NCBI GenBank assembly: GCA_001566295.1
Contig: KQ964246.1
Location: forward strand, 2,480,001-2,544,000
Source: Microdochium bolleyi
Taxonomy: Eukaryota > Ascomycota > Sordariomycetes > Xylariales > Microdochiaceae
Length of the DNA: 64,000 nucleotides
Direction of reading: 5' to 3'
This document shows, one piece after another, positions 36,474-47,400 of the stretch. The notes below the pieces were generated by a model. The model was not told the DNA's origin. It ran no database searches and saw only the letters and a list, made by a program, of their open reading frames with translations. Position 1 is the stretch's first letter; each line of letters begins with the position of its first letter. The translations under genes were made by a program, and so were the position numbers.

Positions 36474-36936
36474 ATCACATGCAACGAGGCCTTGTCTGCT
36501 CCCGACTGCAACAAGCATTCCGCGAGGTCCGCTTCCTGGTGGACACCCAACGCGCAGCCATTTCGTTAGTGCAGGCCTTCCCGTCTGCACCATGCAAGCC
36601 ACAGATGCACCACCAACGGACCTCGTCAACGCTAGTCGCAACCACGCCCAGCTCCATCGCCCACGCACGGCTTGCACTCGGTAACGTGGGAGCCTGGAGC
36701 CACCGCCGACCAGACGCGCCTAGGTGACGGTGAGGTAGGAGCCATGGCTGCCTTTGCAAAACCAGTAATGTCCGCCGCGGCCCTTGCGGGACCTGGTTCC
36801 GTTGTTTTCTCTTCCTCTGTCCACTATCCTTGGGCAGACTGAGCAGCTCTACGGCCAGTCCTCTCGCTGAATCTTTCATTTACCTTTCTTCCTTAACTCA
36901 TCCCATCAAACCTCGCACAATCGGCACTCATCCACT

Positions 36937-36949
36937 CCCCCCCCCCCCC
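36937..36949. repeat. C13 homopolymer
   Basis: Thirteen consecutive C lie about 90 bp upstream of the ATG at 37036 and are followed by A and CCCCC. Confidence 0.85.
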
Positions 36950-37035
36950 AACCCCCACTTGTACCCCACCCTGTGACCGGACGACTTGCGCCTTCTCATC
37001 AAGCATCACCTCCAGAAGTGCGCCGACACATCGTC

Positions 37036-38411
37036 ATGGCGCTCTTCAGCAAGTTCAAGCTCGCCAAGAGCCAGCCAAAGGACAAGGGCAAAGATGTACA
37101 ACAAGCCAAGGAGGAGCCAGAAAAGCCGAAATATGTCCATGTCCCCAAGCATGCCGCCGCAGACGCCATGACCGGAGCACCTCCTTGTTGGTCACAGGCA
37201 GACCGGCCGCGGATCCTTGAGGCCAACCAGAAGCGCATCTCGAGAGAAGCCAGCCGCCTCAGCCTACAGTCGATTCCCCGTGTGCAGAGCTCTCTGTCCT
37301 ACGTCTCGTATCCAGCCAACGAGTCCACGCCACTCGTGACGCTGCCGAGAAACTACAGCTACAGCAGCATGCCCGGAACGTCTTACCAAGGTAGTCGTCA
37401 TGGCTCCCTAGCCGATCTTCGGCGCTCAGCACGGCACACGGGAAGACACGGTGAAGACCTCATTCCCCCTTTGCCGAGAAGCAGCCACTACAGAGCCACT
37501 GCTGGCCCCTCTACTATCTATGGTCGAGGTATGTCATCTCAAATGCTGTGCAGAAACTGGAGGCGCATCACTGACAATCCATCACAGGCATGTCTGCCAA
37601 CACTAGCGCTTCAAGTATCGGTTCTGGCTTGGTCATGATGCCTAGGAGACAGCTCCCCGCGTCGACATCGACATCGCGTGATGCTCCCGGACCTGCTTCA
37701 ATTCCAGATGGGCAGTCTACTCCGGGGCCGTCCGTGCTTGCCCGGCGCAGCACCACTGACATGATACCATCTGCATCATCTCGACCACAGTCGCGACACA
37801 GAGGGCACATCAGGAGGATAAGCCCTCTCAACCCTGCTGCATTTGCCACCAAGCCTGCCGAGTCGGTCAGTTCGCCGACTTCCACCCGATCCTCGTCCTC
37901 TGTCTCGTCTGTCACATCCGAGAAATCTTCGGTACGCTCGAATGATGCCATGGATTCGACAGCCGCAAGCTCGGTGGCACGAACGCCTGATCTGACTACG
38001 ACGAAGATGGAATACCAGCCGCCAACTGGGACGAAGCTGGCTGAAGCTCTATCTGCTGGCTCTCCACTGTCTACGGTAGCCGCTGCCACTACTCCATCCG
38101 AGCGCTCTTCACGTGCAGTATTCTGGAAATACAACAAAAAATCAGCCAGGAGCAGCCGTTTTCTGGAAGACGATTCCTTGACAGTGGTAGCTCCTGCTAC
38201 GCAGCAAGAGGCAGCATTTCCGCCAAAGCTGGCCGTTGTAGCAGACGCTATCGAAATACCCAATCCCCCGGACTACCACAAGCCGTCTAACGTCGTGACC
38301 GGTCATAAAGCGTCCCCAAAGAGGGCAGCTGCTCAAGAAGAGCGTCCTCAAGAAGCCAAAAAAGGCCGCTGGGCATGGTTAAGCAAGACTCGTGTCACTA
38401 TCAAGGTCTAA
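37036..38411 (+). CDS. unknown Ser-rich protein with conserved-looking ends
   Basis: Exons 37036-37528 and 37588-38411 join in frame to about 438 residues. I do not recognise a named domain. The N-terminus is short and basic (MALFSKFKLAKSQPKDKGKD), followed by KYVHVPKHAAADAMTGAPP and a helix-like basic stretch (ILEANQKRISREASRL). This part resembles a pattern I associate with hypothetical proteins of Sordariomycetes. The middle 250 residues are rich in Ser, Thr, Pro and Arg, likely disordered, with many possible phosphorylation sites (RRST, SRPQSRHR). Near the C-terminus, AVFWKYNKK is hydrophobic and basic, and the protein ends GRWAWLSKTRVTIKV. No signal peptide or TM segment is evident. A coding call rests on a long open frame, a clean intron and the in-frame start. 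Confidence 0.7.
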
Positions 38412-39394
38412 TGAGCTTGCCGGAAACCCTTGCCACACTGCAAGAACAACGCGGGCTCTGGACATCAGCGGAATCGGCGTCTTCCATGAGGCATTCATTT
38501 ACAGATCTTTCCTTTGTAGGCATGCCGCGATATCCAACGGCACAGGTATTTTGGGCTAGCTGGGAGTTTAAGGAGTTCAAATGGTTACATTTTGTGTGAG
38601 CGGACCTGGATAAATCAGTTATGATCTCCGAAAATCGCGCTCGACAAACTACACACCGAAGCAGTTCTGCTCGTATTCTCCTTTGTTTTCTAGTTCTAAT
38701 GGAGGGGTTAAGATTTTTACTGGCCCGGCATCACATTCTTTATTTAGCATAGCAGGTGGAATCAGGTACACTTATACCATGCAAATCTGGCCAGTTTAAG
38801 ACATGGATAAAAGTCGGTGCCTGCGCTTTGTGACCCTGTTAGTCGTGTTTCCTAGTCAATATAAAGGAACCAGCGCTTCAAGAAAGCGGAGGGGTCGCGA
38901 AGTTACGTATCCGGCGTACGGAGTAGTCCGCGACTGCTCACGGCGAGAGTTTCTGCTCACGGACTTTTGCGATTCGCGAGTGCTTCAATCCCCATGGTCG
39001 GCAGTGGGTCCGCCGCTATGGAGTCCGCTCTTCCCTCCGCGCTCAGTGCTCCGCACAAACTGGCTTCTTCTGAAGGCTACCCCCACTTGCTGCGCGTCTC
39101 ACATTCAGGAACGCGGCAGGTGTGACGGATCCCGCCAACGAACTTTCACATCGACCGTACGGCCCCGGTGATATTTCAATTCCTTTATCCCTCTAGCGCA
39201 TTGTTCCAGGCGGGCTCTCGGTTGTCTTACTCTGGGCGCTGTGCGACTCACTACTGCGACCATAGCCCCTCTCGCCAACGTCATCTGCAGCACAAAGGGC
39301 CCCAGGGCTTGTGATAGCATCTAAGAGCGGCACGACCAAGATTCTGGTTCAATGCGGCAAGAGCGATAGGACAAGCCTATTGAGAACCTGCATC
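38412..39394. other. intergenic region, no gene seen
   Basis: This lies between two plus-strand genes and holds the 3' UTR of the unknown gene and the ALG5 promoter. No coding frame is supported. Confidence 0.55.
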
Positions 39395-40682
39395 ATGGCA
39401 GCAGTGCAGCATCTTCATCTGTTGCCGCTCGCCCTCCCCGTGGTAGCACTCGTGCTGCTCAGCATTGTATGTCTCACACGCACGAGAGCCTCTCCACGCC
39501 AGTCCCGTCGCAATTGACTGCTTCTAACACCCTCGCGCACAGCTATATGCTTTCCTTCACCTCTTCGCCCCGAAGCCGCGGCCTGTCTTGCCGTCGGAGA
39601 AGTTCTACCTGACCTCGTCCCCCGACGGCACCGTCACTCGACAATTGCCATGCTGGCACGACCGCTGGCACGCCGAGCGTCAAGCTAGCGACAAGACCGA
39701 GAATAGTGACCCCAATGGCCAGTACATGCCAGATACAGGCTCTATCGAGCCCGCTGAGGTCAAGATGAGCATTGTGATACCAGCGTACAACGAGGAAGAC
39801 CGTATCGTCGGCCCACTTCAAGAAGCAGTCGAGTATCTCGACGCGACCTTCGGCCGGCCATCACCGCAGCGTCAGCTAGAGGCGAGGACGAAACCTCGAA
39901 TCGAGCGGCCGACAACTCCTCGCCGACACATTAAGAATGTGCCACGCGAAGACGTCACAGGTTACGAGATTATCATCGTCAACGACGGCAGCAAAGACAA
40001 CACTGTGCATGTCTGTCTGCAGTTTGCGCGGGAGAACGGTCTTCATGACGTGATACGGGTGGTCAACCTGGAGAAGAACCGCGGTAAGGGAGGTGGCGTG
40101 ACGCACGGTCTTCGACACGTGCGTGGAGAATATGCGCTCTTCGCCGATGCGGATGGTGCCTCCAAGTTCAGCGACCTGGGCAAGCTCGTGGAGGGTTGTG
40201 AAGAAGTGGTGGACAGCAGCTACCGTGGCGTAGCCATTGGCAGCAGAGGTCATCTGGTTGGCAGCGAGGCGGTCGTTAAGCGCTCTGCCATGCGCAACTT
40301 CTTGATGCGGTCATTCCACATGGTGCTGATGATCCTGACACCGCCAGCGACATCGCGAATCCGCGACACGCAGTGTGGCTTCAAGCTGTTTTCCCGAGCT
40401 TCGCTTCCTCACATTGTGCCATACATGCACACGGAAGGCTGGATCTTTGACATCGAGATGCTCATGCTTGCGGAATCGGCCCCTGCCGTTCCAATCCTTG
40501 GCCACGACGGCGTTGCTATCGGCAGCAGCCCGGGCATTAAGGTAGCAGAAGTCCCAATCGATTGGCACGAGGTGCCCGGCAGCAAGATGGACCTCATTGC
40601 GGACAGTATCAAGATGGCCATCGGGCTCGCCGTGCTGCGCGCCAGCTGGATGATGGGGGTGTACAGACGACGTCTCACATAG
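39395..40682 (+). CDS. alg5: dolichyl-phosphate beta-glucosyltransferase (Alg5)
   Basis: Alg5 makes dolichol-P-glucose from UDP-glucose and dolichol-P at the cytosolic face of the ER. Dol-P-Glc is the donor for Alg6, Alg8 and Alg10. Exons 39395-39466 and 39543-40682 give about 403 residues. An N-terminal membrane anchor spans residues 7-32 and is split by the only intron. The GT2 domain begins SIVIPAYNEEDRI near residue 99. IIIVNDGSKDNT and the metal-binding FADADGASK (near 225) follow, then RDTQCGFKLFSR and the Trp-rich TEGWIFDIEMLMLAE. A Pro/Arg-rich insertion of about 40 residues (PSPQRQLEARTKP region) separates the first beta-strand from NDGS. ALG6, which uses its product, lies at 62088-63991. 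Confidence 0.96.
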
Positions 40683-42048
40683 ATTCTGATATGAACAGCA
40701 GCTGGAACATGATCTACAATGCAACATTCTGACATGCAGAGACGCTTCCGAAGCCCGAAATGCCCATGTTGGGGGCGGTCTTCTTGTCCACGCAGAAGGA
40801 CGAGCAGATCTCGAAGCTAGACTCAGAATATTACTGCAGGGGTTGACCGTGCGCGGGAAACCCGTCGGTTTTCGCATTACCGAACGGATGCAGTTTGTGT
40901 AGCTGCTCGCTATGGTTCGAGCGGAATGCGATTGTTGAGTGGCTCTGTCATCAGTTCGAGATACTTTGCGGGTGAGATGAGACAAGTCAAGACACTTGAG
41001 ACCAGCCAGAGCATGTGAAAGTGGCAGCAAGATCGCACGTTAGCGTGTACAATTGGGGAACCACGCTGTGGACTAGTCTGCGCGTCCTGCCTGTCCCACG
41101 CGCAGAGATGCAGGCGCATTCGAGTCTCGGCCAGCCGGAGCAGAGGATGGGAGGCAAGCAGGGAAGCCTGGTAGCTATCTCCATCAGCGAAGCACCTAAT
41201 GCTGTGTAATTTAGAATGCCCCGTTGGTTGTGTCATGAACACCCGTGGCCGCGGCCGTGACAAGTGATGACAAGGAGACTTCTCGAAGGAAAACAAGGGT
41301 CTTTAGGCTGGCGGATCCCTGCCCGACCGCCAACTGCGCCCCCGATGGCCAAGGCTTGCCACCCCTGCCTAGGAACGAAAATGAAGATGGCACTAGAGGG
41401 GCAGGCGTCGAACGATCGTGGTGCTGCAGTGGGCAGATGGCCTCAGATGCGGTCATGATCAGCCAGGGACCTGCCTAGCGACTTGCGTACGGGCATGGCA
41501 GGGCCTCCGGGAGGACGAGAGCAGGAACGTATGTTGCCCGTGGCAAGAGAGTGTGGTGAATCTATTAAGTTGTCCGATGCAGCTTCTCTTTTCTCTTGCT
41601 GCTACGATCACGAACGAGAACCAGACTCCCCGCCCATAGCCCGATCTCCGGCCCAGCTTCCGGCGGTGCGACCCTCCCTCCACGCTTCCGCTCGGTCACA
41701 CTCACGCAACCTGCCCTCCGCCTTGTCCCTGGCTGGTCGAGACCCCCCCCCCCCTTGCGATCAAAAAAGTGCAGTGCCCACACACCTGCACGCCCGCGCC
41801 TGCCCCTGGCGTCAACACTCTCCCAAACTTATACCGCCACTTAATCGCCCACCATTCCGCTGCTTTCCCTGCCGACCACGCTCTCTTTCTTACCAGTAAG
41901 CGATCTGTTTCTCGCGAGTTCAAGCGTCCACTCGAACGCCAATCAACGACGGAGACCCGAAGTCAATCACAACCCGACGACCCCCTTCTCAACAAATTCC
42001 ACCAACCATCCCAGACGACACCACGCCACGTCGACACAGAACCTCCCG
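40683..42048. other. intergenic region with ERG1 promoter
   Basis: This holds the ALG5 3' end and the ERG1 promoter. A C12 run at 41743-41754 and pyrimidine-rich stretches precede the start. ATCGCCCAC near 41847 resembles a shortened sterol-response element but does not match the consensus, so I do not call it. Confidence 0.45.
41743..41754. repeat. C12 homopolymer in ERG1 promoter
   Basis: Twelve consecutive C lie about 295 bp upstream of the ERG1 start. Confidence 0.85.
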
Positions 42049-43650
42049 ATGACGTCCACAACGTGCCCCGAGGACCCGCGAGCCCGCCAGAGGCTGCAAG
42101 ACCACGAGGCTGATGTCGTGGTCGTGGGCGCGGGCGTCTTCGGCTGCGCGGCGGCGCACACGCTCGCCGAGCAAGGGCGGAGCGTGATTCTGCTGGAGCG
42201 CTGGATGCACCAGCCCAACCGCATTGTCGGCGAGCTCATGCAGCCCGGCGGACTGCGGTCTCTGCACAAGCTCGGGCTCCAGGGGTGCGTAGAGAACATC
42301 GACGCCGTTCCTTGCCTGGGTTATGACGTGCTGTACTACGGCCGGGACGTGTCCATTCCATACCCCTATCTCGATGATGATGGAAAGGTCATTCCGGAGA
42401 AGAAGGCGCAGGCCATGCTTGCTGGCAGCAAGAACGGGACTGCTAATGGCAGTGCAAATGGTCATTCCAACGGGCATGCCAATGGGCACACGAATGGCCA
42501 CGCCAACGGCTCGACACATCCCAAGAAGAACGACGACATGAAGCGGCCCGAAGGTGTCTCATTCCACCACGGCAGATTCATCAACGAGCTCCGCAAAGCC
42601 TGCCTCAAGCATCCCAACATCACTGTCTTCGAGACCGAAGTAATCAGCACAATCACTAGCGATCACAGCCCACAGGTTCTCGGAGTCAAGACGCAGACCA
42701 AAGACTCCGAGACCGGAGAGAAGCACGCGGACACTTTCTTTGCCCAGCTCACTATCATCGCCGATGGCTACGCCTCCAAGTTCCGCAAGCAATACGTTAC
42801 TGAGGCTCCTGTGGTGCGCAGCAAGTTCTACGCTCTCGAGCTGATTGACTGCGTCTTACCGCATAAGGGCCACGGACACGTCGTTATCGGCGCCCCGTCA
42901 CCAGTTCTCCTCTACCAGATTGGCACTCACGAGACTCGCGTGCTGGTGGACGTACCTGAGAAGCTCCCTGAAGCGGCACCTGCCGCTGGCGGCGTGCGTG
43001 GATACATGAGAAACACCGTCCTCCCGATACTGCCTCCGTCAGTGCAACCATCTTTCCTTGCAGCACTCGATAAGGAAGACAGGATACCCTCCAGCATGCC
43101 GAACAGCTGGCTCCCGCCATCACGGCAAACTCAAAACCCCGGTGTGATCGTGCTCGGCGACGCCATGAACATGAGACACCCCTTGACCGGCGGCGGCATG
43201 ACTGTCGCACTTAACGACGTGGTCATCCTCGACGAAGTCCTCTCCATGGAAAGAGTGCCGGACCTCGGTGACACGGCGGCCGTGGCCCGCGCAATGGAGG
43301 AGTTGCACAAGCGGCGCAAGAGCCTGACGGGCATCATCAACGTGCTCGCGCAGGCGCTGTACAGCCTGTTCTCGGCGCAGGACCCTCAGCTTGCCAAGCT
43401 CCGGCGCGGCTGCTTCGAGTACTTTGTGCGCGGCAACAGCGACGAGCCCGTGAGCATGCTGGGCGGCGTGCTCGAGAACCCGGCCACGCTCACGCGGCAC
43501 TTCTTCACGGTTGCGCTGCTCGCCATCTGGCTCGACTGGAACGACAACGGCCTCTGGAACCTGCCCCTGAATCTCTTCAACGCGATCGCGCTACTCTACA
43601 CAGCGTCGGTCGTCTTCTTGCCGGTCCTGTGGCGTGAGCTGGCCAAATAA
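42049..43650 (+). CDS. erg1: squalene monooxygenase (squalene epoxidase, Erg1)
   Basis: Erg1 adds oxygen to squalene to form 2,3-oxidosqualene in the ergosterol pathway and is the target of allylamine antifungals. It is an intronless gene of 533 residues. The FAD-binding site VVVGAGVFGCAAAHTLAEQG starts near residue 24. RIVGELMQPGG, the second FAD motif GDAMNMRHPLTGGGM (near 370) and a hydrophobic C-terminus for ER association follow. Residues about 123-156 hold an Asn/Gly/His/Ala-rich low-complexity insertion, an imperfect four-residue repeat (NGHA/NGHT/NGSA), between the N-terminal FAD segment and the HHGRFINELRKACL region. The insertion is encoded by a 12-bp repeat that has drifted at the third codon positions. 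The start is the first ATG of the long frame. Confidence 0.97.
   Translation: MTSTTCPEDPRARQRLQDHEADVVVVGAGVFGCAAAHTLAEQGRSVILLERWMHQPNRIVGELMQPGGLRSLHKLGLQGCVENIDAVPCLGYDVLYYGRDVSIPYPYLDDDGKVIPEKKAQAMLAGSKNGTANGSANGHSNGHANGHTNGHANGSTHPKKNDDMKRPEGVSFHHGRFINELRKACLKHPNITVFETEVISTITSDHSPQVLGVKTQTKDSETGEKHADTFFAQLTIIADGYASKFRKQYVTEAPVVRSKFYALELIDCVLPHKGHGHVVIGAPSPVLLYQIGTHETRVLVDVPEKLPEAAPAAGGVRGYMRNTVLPILPPSVQPSFLAALDKEDRIPSSMPNSWLPPSRQTQNPGVIVLGDAMNMRHPLTGGGMTVALNDVVILDEVLSMERVPDLGDTAAVARAMEELHKRRKSLTGIINVLAQALYSLFSAQDPQLAKLRRGCFEYFVRGNSDEPVSMLGGVLENPATLTRHFFTVALLAIWLDWNDNGLWNLPLNLFNAIALLYTASVVFLPVLWRELAK
42430..42516 (+). repeat. 12-bp coding repeat in ERG1 (NGxx)
   Basis: An imperfect direct repeat of about 12 bp encodes NG-x-x units (for example AATGGCAGTGCA and AACGGGCATGCC). 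The units differ mostly at third positions. Confidence 0.7.
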
Positions 43651-44484
43651 GTCAGAGCTGCTTCACGTTGACCATTACCATCTTCCGTTATTTTGGGCGT
43701 TCCATGTCGACCACACAAGTATCGAGCAACCAGTCGCGGTTGCACATCGCCCAGCCTAGTGAACTAGAACAAATTGCGCCTTGACGACTGGAGGAAACAT
43801 TACGACGCACCTTTCATGGTGCCGCCGTGCTTGGGATCAGGCTGAGGGATCTGTCAGGATTCCCTCTTCACGTCAGAGGGCCAGCAGCCTCGCGAGGACT
43901 GCGAAACGAATCTATATGAGTAAATATTCCCCTCTTGTGTTACATAGATGTATAGAAGAAGACCACACTCCCCGCCTGCGGAAACCCTTGTCAGAAGGTT
44001 TTGGCAGAGCGGAGAGTGTTAATGCTAATCATGATACCAAAATTATTTTTTTTTCGATCCGATGCTTTTTCATGTCCAAGCCTTGAGTGCATAGATCGGA
44101 CTTGATGTACTCCACGCAGACGCCTATTTGTCGTGCGTTGAGGCCTGACCCGACGCCCTCGTGCTTGTCCGCATCGAAAGCCGGGCCACGAACAGTCTTC
44201 CGCAAGCTGATGCGCAGGACACAGAGTGGGAACTGGGTTACTGTACCCTGCAGTCACTCTTATGTAGCATGCGTTCTATGAAATGATTGTTTTTTAACTG
44301 AGGTTATAAACCTCAAAGCGTATCCCCTCGTGATTCTCTATTCTGTTGGATGGAACTAAGCATGGAGTTCGTCGCGGCACAATATATACACTGGCTTTAT
44401 ATAGTCATCTATGAATACATCCATGGGTGTTGTATAGCAAATGACGCGAAGAACCATGGCTTAAGACCCGGCGGCGCGGACTCC
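43651..44484. other. convergent intergenic region, no gene seen
   Basis: This lies between the ERG1 and PPR-protein stops and is AT-richer, as expected of 3' UTRs. No gene is seen. Confidence 0.6.
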
Positions 44485-47400
44485 TCAGTAAGCAGCCGCA
44501 GCGGCTTTCAAATCGCCGCTGTCGCCGCGGCTTTCCTCGAAATCATGATGCGGAGCGTGTGACAGCTTTCTGCTGCCACCGTCGTGCTTGCTCCTCTCCT
44601 TCCGTGGAGGCGAACGCACGCGATAGCCAAGCCGCTCGGTGTCTCCAGTCAGACGGAGCCGGACCGGGTAGGAAACGTCGTTTGGATGCGCGTTCTTCGT
44701 GCGGCCCGCTTCCTGGGTTGTTCTGAACTGCTTCCCTTCCGTCGTCTTTGACTTTTCATATTGCAACACCGCGGCGCCCATGATTCGCAACGTCTCGGCC
44801 GATATTGTGGCGCTTGACTCTTCGTTTTCGACGCGCAGTGCCTTGACGGATTCAATCGCGCCCGACAGGATCACCCGCATCTCCGCCCTCTTCTCGTCGT
44901 TGCCCTGCATGCCTTGCACCTGCCGACGCACAGACTTGAGCTGCTGCATTGTGTTCCGCTCGGCTGCTACATCACTCTCGCGGAGCGCCTTGATAAGATC
45001 CGCGAGCCCTTTCGTGTTGAAGGTCTGGGTGTATATCATTAGCCAAGCTCGGAACGAGGTCCTGGAGAAACATGGATTCGAAGTTCCGGCTTTCTCCATC
45101 GCCAGGTTGCACATCAGGGTTGCCTGATCATGCTGGCCCAGCTTGATGCAGGTGATGGCTGTGTTGGTATATGCCTCCGGGTCGAAGTCGATCCGCAGAG
45201 CCTCGAACTTTTTGACCGTCTGCTGCATGTGTCTGATTACAGTATCTGGTGTACCGCGAACTCTGCTGAGCTCGTGCTTGAGGAATACAGTCACAGCAGA
45301 GCCTACTGGGTGGCCGGCTCGATGCGCTGCCTCAATCAATGGGAAGGCCTCCGCTTCAAGCCGAGACTTCTGGAAACTTGCCATGACTGCCAGCCGCAAG
45401 CACCGCTCGCTGTGCATCATGCCGAAGCCCAAGGCGCGCTTATACAGCGAAAGCGCGGTCGCGGGCTGGCCGATCGCGAGATGATGACTCATCGCATCGT
45501 ATACTGCATATGGGTTGGTCGAGCGACCTGCAAGGGCGATTTTGCCGACCGCAAGTTCTCTGCTCGATACCTTCTGTGGTGCCCCTCTGCAGGACGTGGA
45601 AGCAGCCGCCCGGAGAATGCGACGACTGACCGCGTTGAACGATCCGGGATGTAGTGCCTTCATCCTATCCGCGAGGCTTTTCAGTCGTGGGTAAGGCATC
45701 TGATATTGCGTCCGGCAATTATCAAGGACAACGTTGCAAAAGCTTGCGTCCAAGGCCACACCAGACCCTAAACAGTATTCGAGCCATGAAAGGAAGCCTT
45801 CCATATCGCTGTTTTCGCCATACTTCTTGGCAACAAGAGACATCATCCAGGAGTCCATATCTACCGCAAGCTTCGTGGTATACTTGTCGAGGAAGAGACG
45901 GACGTCTTCGACCGCGTGTTTGTCAGCATATTCCTTCAATACAGGCACGAATGCCCGGGAATACTTTTCTCGCTGTGTCTCGTAGGCTGCAGATTGTCGC
46001 ATCGCCGTGAATATCTCCTCTGTAGCAGTCCAATCACCAGTCTGAGCTTTGCGCAAGGCAAAGAAACCTTGGATCGGTATGTCTACGCGCAATTGAGGAT
46101 GGAGACTGACGGCTTCTTCATAATACCGCTTTGCATGTTCGTCTTCGCCCGCTCGCAGAGCAAACTCAATGATGGCTCTGTACGACCCTTGCGGGTGAGC
46201 CGTCCGCCCGAGAACTCCTTGCTTCTTGATCTCTTCAAACAACTTTTGTGAGAGATCGAAGTTCTCATGTCGATTCCAGTGGGAGTGCAACAGCCGCATA
46301 ATCCAGTTGGACCTCAGTGTGCTGTCTGCTGCATCTGTCATTTCCGCATAGGCTTTGAGGACCTGGTCGGCCTTGATACCGTGCATCTTCTCGACAGCCT
46401 GCACAACGCAGGCGGCGGTGTCCTGGAAACATTGGTAGGATGGCTTCGTTTTGGAGTAGCCGAGCAGGAAATTTTTCACGGCGCCCTTGTGGTCCCCAGC
46501 ATCGTGTAGTGATCTTATGTACCAGCCAACAAACGCGCTGCCTTCGGACTGGGGCAGCACTCGCCAGTACACTGCATTCGCGCGTTTCGACTCGTCCAAG
46601 CTCAGAGCGATCGTGATCAGCTTCTTGCCAAGGACTTGCACATCCTTGTCGTGCATCTGAGGCTTGTCCGTGAACTTTGTCGTGAAAACTCCCACAGCAG
46701 TCTTTAGATTTTCCCGAGAGCGCTCGGTGTTGGACGCTTCTTCGAAGATGAGAGATTCTATCACCGCCAAAGGGTCGTGGTCGAAGTATTCGGCTTCATC
46801 GATCACGCCTGGGGCGAGAGCAACCTTGATAATGGCCAAGGCCTGCTCCAACCGACCTCGTCGCTGGCACTCCTTTGAGAGCGTGGCTGACAGTCGACGC
46901 CACTCAGGGCCGTTGGCCGCATAGGCGTTTGCCAAACGCGAGCCACGGAGGTATTCTGCAACAGCTCGGTCGATGCTGGTCTCGTCCGACTTATTGGCCA
47001 ATTCGAAGTTGATGGTCTCAATCATCGCAGGCAAGTCCTTGGGTTGAGCAAGCGTGCTTGTCGACCGGCCCCATGGCTTAGTTGGAATATTGCCTGGAGG
47101 CAATGACTCTGTCGTAGGCGGAGTGAAGGCCTCGAAGAACTTCAATCGTGAGCTCGATCTCCGCGCTGATCTGGGAGTCCCCACGTCTTGCTGCTGAGCC
47201 GTGTCGCTGGCTGGCCCCGGGTCGTGGGCATCCTCAGATACTGCTGGCACTGTAGATTGGTGGTCTCGGCTATCTGCTGGCCGTTCGGGCTGAGGACTGG
47301 CATCGCCCGTGGCAAGAGGTCGATCGTAGGGGGTCGACTCGAATCGTAGAGCGACGGCCTCGTCGTCGAATGGCAGCCAAGATGAAGCCTCGCCCGGGAT

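Larger units (their letters stand above)
31048..37035. other. 6 kb gene-poor region
   Basis: I find no supportable gene here. The left kilobase probably holds the PSY2 promoter, and the right end the promoter of the unknown protein at 37036. Inside are an 18-bp palindrome (33345-33362), a G-rich block (33427-33460), a CA/CT microsatellite (36452-36473) and a C13 run (36937-36949). Open frames are at most about 200 codons, overlap on both strands and carry no recognised domain. Confidence 0.5.

Noticed and set aside
41847..41856. Sterol-response-like ATCGCCCAC in the ERG1 promoter
   Set aside because: It lacks one base and the fourth-position A of the fungal SREBP consensus, and a short match by chance is likely.
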